A stretch of DNA of 43,559 bases from a bacterium (GTDB lineage: Bacteria > Pseudomonadota > Gammaproteobacteria > Methylococcales > Methylomonadaceae). The notes below the pieces were generated by a model. That model made no database searches. It was not told the DNA's origin and saw only the letters and a program-made list of their open reading frames with translations. The stretch is taken from assembly GCA_030591965.1 (NCBI GenBank), contig JAUVAA010000005.1:1-43559 (forward strand), written 5' to 3'. Within the stretch, counting starts at the first letter, position 1, and every line of letters starts with the position of its first letter. This document shows, piece after piece, positions 36,389 to 43,559 of this stretch. The position numbers and the translations under genes are program-made.

Positions 36389-37416
36389 AATGACACTGAT
36401 GGCACATTAATGTCATTGCCTGCCAACATTAAGGCAATTTGCAGTAAACTTTCCCAACAGTCCCCCTGTTGTGCTCCTTTAATTTGCCTGTCGGCCTGAG
36501 CTGCGACTAATAAACCTGTCATTAGGTTTTTCTGCTTAAGTTTAGCTAAAGCGTGACCGACCAATTTCTGTCGATTTCCCCACACTTGATATTGCATAAA
36601 CACAGTATTTTTCGCCTGACCTGCGTCTATTTTCCGTTTAATATGAATAAGGTTACGCACTTCTCGCGCCAAAGCCCAAAGGACAATCGGTGCAGCGATA
36701 CCTTCGTGCTGCAAACCTGAAAGTATTTTTAACACGCGTTCAACTCGCCCCGACAATGCCGCATCGACAAGATTAAACACATCATAACGAGAACCGTCCG
36801 CTACAGCCTTTTGAATCTGCGCATCAGACACAGAGCCTTGACCATATAACACATACAGCTTTTCGATTTCCTGAGCAGCAGCCAATAAATTACCTTCCAC
36901 ACGCGCAGCAATAATAGCTATGCCAGTTCTTTCTACAAGCAAACCTCTACACTGTAGCCGCTGTTGTAACCACTGCATTAAAGCACTGCTATCTAAAGGC
37001 CAAACTTGTACAGCAACACCGTGTTTTTCTAGTGCCGTCATCCACTTTGACTTTTTAGCTGCCTTTTCCAACTTACCTGCGCTAATTAATAACAGAGTAT
37101 CTTCAGGCAATCGCTCACAGTAGCTCACTAAAGCCTTACTACCTTCAGCACCAGGTTTACAAGTAGGCATCCGCAAATCAATGACTTTTTTTTCTGAAAA
37201 AATCGACATTGAGTCGGCTGCTTGCAAGAAATCAGCCCAAGAAAAGCTGGCATCAACCGTCAGCACTTCTCGACTGTCATAACCTGCGATTTTAGCCGCC
37301 TGCCTAACCGCATCAGCCGCTTCACCTAGTTGCAGCGGCTCGTCGCCACTCAAAAAATAAATAGGCGCAAGCTTCTTAGCTAATGCCGCAGGCAGTTGTT
37401 CAGCTTTTAACCACAC
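36385..37416 (-). CDS. holA: DNA polymerase III subunit delta
   Basis: Clamp-loader subunit that opens the beta clamp. The 343-residue protein shows the family beginning (LAPIYFLSGDEPLQLGEAADAVRQAA) and LPEDTLLLISAGKLEKAAKKSKWMTALEKHG. The domain near 200-340 includes AALSGRVERVLKILSGLQHEGIAAPIVLWALAREVRNL. It begins with GTG, sharing one base with the lptE stop (TAGTG), so translation is coupled. The gene order leuS-lptE-holA is as in E. coli. Confidence 0.94.
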   Translation of the reverse strand: MWLKAEQLPAALAKKLAPIYFLSGDEPLQLGEAADAVRQAAKIAGYDSREVLTVDASFSWADFLQAADSMSIFSEKKVIDLRMPTCKPGAEGSKALVSYCERLPEDTLLLISAGKLEKAAKKSKWMTALEKHGVAVQVWPLDSSALMQWLQQRLQCRGLLVERTGIAIIAARVEGNLLAAAQEIEKLYVLYGQGSVSDAQIQKAVADGSRYDVFNLVDAALSGRVERVLKILSGLQHEGIAAPIVLWALAREVRNLIHIKRKIDAGQAKNTVFMQYQVWGNRQKLVGHALAKLKQKNLMTGLLVAAQADRQIKGAQQGDCWESLLQIALMLAGNDINVPSVSF

Positions 37417-37928
37417 TATGGCAGGGTTTTCTTCAATTCAGCTCTTGCTCGATCAATAACCGAACGTACAGCCTGGCTATAAAGCTCTTTACGCAAGACC
37501 GCCTCTTCATTGCCTTTCGACAGCACAGTATTGCTACTCTGCTCATTAAAATATGATCTAGAAACCTCGATCGTTTGCGCAGAGATTAAAACAGCACCTT
37601 GATTATCGAGTAAATCAAAGGTCAAGCGATACACGAGATCATATTCATTAGAGTACCCTGAAGAATCTATAGAAATAGTTCGTCGCTGATAATCTTCATT
37701 GATCACATTTAAAATCATTCCCGCTTCAGCTGCCGTTGCCACTAACTCTCCTGAAGCAGAACGAAAAGTCCTAGCAATAGCATTAGTTAACTCTGCCGAA
37801 GCACCACGCACATAAATTTTCTGTAATGCTTCGGGAAGCTGAATTGCGCCACGCAAATGATAACCACAAGCAGTTAACAAAAGCATCAACATAAAAACAA
37901 CACTATTTTTAGTCATCATACTTTTCAA
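37416..37928 (-). CDS. lptE: LPS-assembly lipoprotein LptE
   Basis: Plug of the LptD outer-membrane translocon that inserts lipopolysaccharide. The 170-residue protein has a lipoprotein signal (LLLTAC, Cys21) followed by GYHLRGAIQLPEALQKIYV, typical of the family. It shows YDLVYRLTFDLLDNQGAVL in the middle. It starts four bases after the leuS stop. Confidence 0.93.
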   Translation of the reverse strand: MKSMMTKNSVVFMLMLLLTACGYHLRGAIQLPEALQKIYVRGASAELTNAIARTFRSASGELVATAAEAGMILNVINEDYQRRTISIDSSGYSNEYDLVYRLTFDLLDNQGAVLISAQTIEVSRSYFNEQSSNTVLSKGNEEAVLRKELYSQAVRSVIDRARAELKKTLP

Positions 37929-37932
37929 TGCC

Positions 37933-40416
<2,484 letters not shown>

Positions 40417-40459
40417 TTACAGTGAACTAAATCTAAAGCCTTTTTACGGAGCAATTCTT

Positions 40460-40948
40460 ATGAGTGAAAATAAACTAACCAAAGCCTATAACGACTTCAT
40501 GGAATACATGTATGAGGCAACTGATGACACAATCCATTCTATAGCCGATAACATAGACGCCGCAAAAGAGAAAGTAAGCGAATTAGGCGGACTATCACAA
40601 GAAGAAGTCAGTCATGTTGCTGACGCTGTTTCCAGAGATCTACATCATGCAGCGCAATCACTACCAGACAATAGTGACGAGTCTTTAACAGAATGGCTTA
40701 AATTTGATATAGCTTTATTAGAAAATTTTGCCATGGATTCATTTCTAAGTATTGCTGATAAAACGCGCTTAGAACTCGCTAAATTAGAACTCAATGCCAA
40801 GCAATACGGCCATCCATACAAGGTAGGCGATATTACTGCTCCAGGTACATTGAGTTGCGAAAAATGCGGTAAAGTTATTGCCTTTAAAAGTACCAGCGTT
40901 ATTCCTCAGTGCCCAGAATGTGGTGCAGAAACTTTTATACGCTCTTGA
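40460..40948 (+). CDS. ybeL: YbeL-like zinc-ribbon protein (DUF1451)
   Basis: The 162-residue protein is mostly acidic helices (YNDFMEYMYEATDDTIHSIADNIDAAKEKVSEL) followed by a zinc ribbon with C133, C136, C151 and C154. Function is unknown. It is divergent from leuS as in E. coli, and GGAG lies before the ATG. The next gene (ParA-like) follows in the same direction after 48 bases. Confidence 0.85.
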   Translation: MSENKLTKAYNDFMEYMYEATDDTIHSIADNIDAAKEKVSELGGLSQEEVSHVADAVSRDLHHAAQSLPDNSDESLTEWLKFDIALLENFAMDSFLSIADKTRLELAKLELNAKQYGHPYKVGDITAPGTLSCEKCGKVIAFKSTSVIPQCPECGAETFIRS

Positions 40949-40996
40949 TATTACATATAATAACAACTTCATTTGATAGATTTATCGGGGAATAGA

Positions 40997-41773
40997 ATGC
41001 GCAGGGTTATCTTTAATCAAAAAGGCGGGGTAGGGAAATCTACTATTACATGTAACTTAGCGGCAATTAGCGCTATGGAAGGTAAACGCACCTTGGTCAT
41101 TGACCTTGATATACAAGGAAATGCCACCCAATATCTATTAGGAAAAAAAGTAACTGACTCAGATAAGACCGTTGCCCACTTTTTTAAAGGCTGTTTAAGC
41201 CTTGGACTTTTTGGTGGGCAAGCAGGCGGCTTAGAAGATGTTATCCACGAAACGCCCTTCCCTAATTTATTCGTGCTACCTTCGCACCCAGAATTAGAAC
41301 CACTACAAGGTCGCTTGGAATCTCGCTACAAAATATTTAAATTAAAAGAAGAGCTGGACAAACTTGAAGGGTTTGATGAAATCTACATTGACACGCCACC
41401 GATTCTTAATTTCTATAGTCAATCAGCATTAATCGCAGCTAATAAATGTTTAATTCCATTTGATTGTGATTCTTTTGCTCGAGAAGCGTTATATACGCTA
41501 ATGCAAACTCTAAGTGAAGTAAAAGCAGACCATAATGAGAACCTAGAAGTTGAAGGTGTTATCGTCAATCAATTTCAAGCTCAAGCACGCTTACCTAGAC
41601 AACTTGTCGAAGAATTAATCGCAGAAGGAATCCCTGTTTTAAACAGTAAAATTTCCCCATCTGTAAAAGTACGCGAGTCGCATTCGGAATCTAAACCTCT
41701 AGTTCATTATGTCCCAAATCATAAACTAACTAATGAATTTCGTGAATTACATATAGAAATTCATAGTAAATAA
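40997..41773 (+). CDS. Orphan ParA/Soj-type ATPase
   Basis: ParA-like deviant Walker ATPase, a family that positions plasmids, chromosomes or protein machines. The 258-residue protein has FNQKGGVGKSTITCNLAA (deviant Walker A with K9 and K14), VIDLDIQGNATQYLLG and YIDTPPILNF (Walker B-like). I start at the ATG at 40997, which follows GGGGAATAGA; the frame opens at a TTG 24 bases earlier. No parB or parS-like palindrome is nearby, so this is not a canonical chromosome-segregation locus. The partner and cargo are unknown. A stand-alone ParA in this position could also be a positioning factor for another structure. Confidence 0.85.
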   Translation: MRRVIFNQKGGVGKSTITCNLAAISAMEGKRTLVIDLDIQGNATQYLLGKKVTDSDKTVAHFFKGCLSLGLFGGQAGGLEDVIHETPFPNLFVLPSHPELEPLQGRLESRYKIFKLKEELDKLEGFDEIYIDTPPILNFYSQSALIAANKCLIPFDCDSFAREALYTLMQTLSEVKADHNENLEVEGVIVNQFQAQARLPRQLVEELIAEGIPVLNSKISPSVKVRESHSESKPLVHYVPNHKLTNEFRELHIEIHSK

Positions 41774-41799
41774 TTGCAGATTAAAAGCGAGATTTTAAT

Positions 41800-43311
41800 T
41801 TAAATAGATCTCGCTAGTTTCTTCATAAAATAGTATTTATTAAGCAATACTCCAAATAAAACCATCAAAATAAGCACCATAATAGGCTTATCTCCAGTGC
41901 GAGCATAAGGCGTTAAGCCACTCATAGGATTAATCTCAGCAGTAACTGAAGCTCTTTGCATGACTGGTGCTTGATGAATTATATTACCTTTCTCTGAAAC
42001 AACAGCCGTTACACCCGTATTTGTTGCCCGCAATAAATAACGTCCCGACTCTAAGGCGCGCATCCTAGCAATTTGCATATGCTGATACGGCTCAATAGAT
42101 CGCCCGAACCAGGCATCATTAGTTACATTCACTAAAAACTTAGCCTGCTCTATATGTCGAATGCTCTGCTCTCCAAAAGCATCTTCATAACAAATAGAAG
42201 TTACAAATTCGTGTCCTGCTGCTTTAAGCAAAGGCTGGTCAATATCCCCAGAACTAAAATCACCTAGCCGAACATTCATTAAGCCTAATAAATACCCTGA
42301 AACAGGTTGCCACGGTAAATATTCACCAAAAGGCAGTAAGTGTATTTTTTTATAGAAGCCTTCAGACTCGCCTAGAGTTAGAACTGCATTATATAATTGT
42401 CCTGCCTTATTCTTATACGGCAAGCTCGTAATAATGGTTGTATTATGCCCCACCGCCTCTGCCTTTAAAGGCATTAAATAGCTGTCCTTAACATCGCTAT
42501 AATAAGCAGGAATAGCTGTTTCAGGCCAAATAATAATATCCGAGTCCCAGTGTTTAGTGCTGTCATCGTAATATTGTTTCAGCGTTGTATTTCTATTTTC
42601 CAACTGCCACTTATCCTTTTGTGCAATATTCCCCTGAATTAAAGTAACTTTAATTGGATCTCCTGAAACATTAGTCCAACTTATACTTTGCAATACAGCA
42701 CCAACAACCAATAAAAAAGTCACTCCCATGATGGGTTTGCTACACGTTTTTTTGCACAATAAACTTTCAGCTAGTAATGCTGAAATCATGGCGATAATTA
42801 GTCCCACACCATAAACACCAAAGGTAGGTATATATCCTGCTAAGTAGCTATCTAACTGACTATAACCAACTTGTAGCCAAGGAAACCCGCCTAATATCCA
42901 TTCGCCACGAACATACTCTACAAACACCCATACACATGAAAAAACTAGCCAGTCAAAATAACTATTAGTGCGTAGTTTGATGAAAAGATAAGCAGACATT
43001 GCTGGAAATACAGCCCAAAAACTACAATAAAACAGCGTCATTAATATGGGTACAAAAAAACCAGTTGGCTCACCAACTACCATACTAACAAAGACCCAAG
43101 ATACACCACTTCCAAAAAGGCCTAGACCAAATAAAAAGCCACGCAATGCTGCTCTTTTAGCGCTCAACTCAGGTGATAAAGAAACCCTCAAAGAAGCTAA
43201 AGCAACAAAAGCCAACAAAGAAATATCAACAGGGGAAAAAGAAAGTGTTAGTAAAGCACCCGCAATAAAGACAAGCACATCACCCCATATAGATTTAAAT
43301 AGTTTTACCAT
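41800..43311 (-). CDS. lnt: Apolipoprotein N-acyltransferase
   Basis: Adds the third acyl chain to lipoproteins at the inner membrane. The 503-residue protein has about six to eight membrane segments in its first 210 residues, then a nitrilase-like periplasmic domain. The catalytic triad is visible as E264 (IWPETAIPAYY), K322 (FYKKIHLLPFGEYLPW) and C374 (TSICYEDAFG). A last membrane segment lies near 475-495. It serves the several lipoproteins in this window (DolP, LpoA, RlpA, YiaD, LptE). Confidence 0.97.
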   Translation of the reverse strand: MVKLFKSIWGDVLVFIAGALLTLSFSPVDISLLAFVALASLRVSLSPELSAKRAALRGFLFGLGLFGSGVSWVFVSMVVGEPTGFFVPILMTLFYCSFWAVFPAMSAYLFIKLRTNSYFDWLVFSCVWVFVEYVRGEWILGGFPWLQVGYSQLDSYLAGYIPTFGVYGVGLIIAMISALLAESLLCKKTCSKPIMGVTFLLVVGAVLQSISWTNVSGDPIKVTLIQGNIAQKDKWQLENRNTTLKQYYDDSTKHWDSDIIIWPETAIPAYYSDVKDSYLMPLKAEAVGHNTTIITSLPYKNKAGQLYNAVLTLGESEGFYKKIHLLPFGEYLPWQPVSGYLLGLMNVRLGDFSSGDIDQPLLKAAGHEFVTSICYEDAFGEQSIRHIEQAKFLVNVTNDAWFGRSIEPYQHMQIARMRALESGRYLLRATNTGVTAVVSEKGNIIHQAPVMQRASVTAEINPMSGLTPYARTGDKPIMVLILMVLFGVLLNKYYFMKKLARSI

Positions 43312-43395
43312 ACAGTTTTCATCTAATTATTTGAATCTAAATACTAAAAATATTAACAAGCCAGATATAGCTTAGGCAACCATTTTCTAAAAGGC

Positions 43396-43429
43396 AAAAA
43401 AAAACCCATCTTCGTTAGAAGATGGGTTT
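43396..43429 (-). terminator. Rho-independent terminator of the rRNA operon
   Basis: A 12-bp perfect stem (43402-43413 with 43418-43429, four-base loop) is followed on the minus strand by nine or so T residues (A run 43396-43404). It lies directly downstream of 5S rRNA. Confidence 0.93.
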
Positions 43430-43439
43430 AGTATTAAGC

Positions 43440-43555
43440 GCTTGGCAATTCCCTACTTTCACATGGATAAATCCACACTATCATCGGCACTAAGCGGTTT
43501 CACTTCCGAGTTCGAAATGGGATCGGGTGGTTCACGCTCGCTATGGTCACCAAGC
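43440..43555 (-). rRNA. rrf: 5S ribosomal RNA
   Basis: The minus strand reads GCTTGGTGACCATAGCGAGC at the 5' end and GGGAATTGCCAAGCG at the 3' end, which pair as helix I. In between are the conserved CCACCCGATCCCATTTCGAA and CTCGGAAGTGAAACCGC blocks. The length is about 115 bases. It is the 3' gene of an rRNA operon whose 23S gene would lie beyond the window edge. Confidence 0.97.
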
Positions 43556-43559
43556 AAAC

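Overview
The window looks like chromosomal DNA of a gammaproteobacterial methylotroph, most likely a methanotroph of the order Methylococcales with an AT-rich genome. The reasons are a ribulose monophosphate (RuMP) block (hexulose-6-phosphate synthase, hexuloisomerase, transketolase, transaldolase) beside an Entner-Doudoroff block (zwf, edd, eda), together with housekeeping gene orders typical of Gammaproteobacteria: rsmI/lpoA/yraN/diaA/dolP, dacA/ybeD/lipB/lipA and ybeL/leuS/lptE/holA. No methane monooxygenase or methanol dehydrogenase lies in the window, so methanotrophy and genus are inference.

Layout. 1-743: incomplete IS630-type transposase, split by a -1 frameshift at an A7 run. 1040-7072 (minus strand): the RuMP block in transcription order hps, phi, terminator, tkt, two unrecognised repeat proteins, hairpin-rich spacer, tal. 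7351-12217: the dolP-diaA-yraN-lpoA operon, divergent from rsmI, followed by the RNase P RNA gene. 12435-13082: a Crp/Vfr-like regulator. 13148-19498 (minus): mltB, rlpA, dacA, D-amino-acid transaminase, ybeD, a DUF523 gene, lipB and lipA, covering cell-wall processing and lipoate synthesis. 19662-29746 (minus): zwf, edd, eda, aceE, aceF, lpdA, a nearly continuous route from glucose-6-phosphate to acetyl-CoA. 29952-36388: an orphan Tat-exported TRAP binding protein, a YiaD-like OmpA lipoprotein, htpG with a candidate heat-shock promoter, and an unusual response regulator-TPR / sensorless histidine kinase pair. 36385-43311: leuS-lptE-holA, ybeL, an orphan ParA ATPase and lnt. 43440-43555: 5S rRNA, the downstream end of an rRNA operon running out of the window.

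How the genes work together. Hps and Phi fix formaldehyde onto ribulose-5-phosphate to give fructose-6-phosphate; Tkt and Tal regenerate the acceptor; Zwf, Edd and Eda cleave hexose to pyruvate; AceE, AceF and LpdA convert pyruvate to acetyl-CoA, using lipoyl cofactors that the nearby LipB and LipA attach and build.

The most novel-looking part is the pair of adjacent genes between tkt and tal (2338-3668). Both encode proteins built from a repeated seven-residue motif, approximately [T/S][G/S]V-x-K-Y-[L/V/M]: nine copies in the smaller protein and four in the larger. The larger is predicted to cross the inner membrane once, with a duplicated periplasmic motif and its four repeats in the cytoplasm; the smaller is a repeat-only cytoplasmic protein that looks like an expanded duplicate of the larger protein's tail. 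I infer a multivalent membrane-linked scaffold or localisation system, possibly for the sugar-phosphate enzymes encoded around it. I know of no named family for it.
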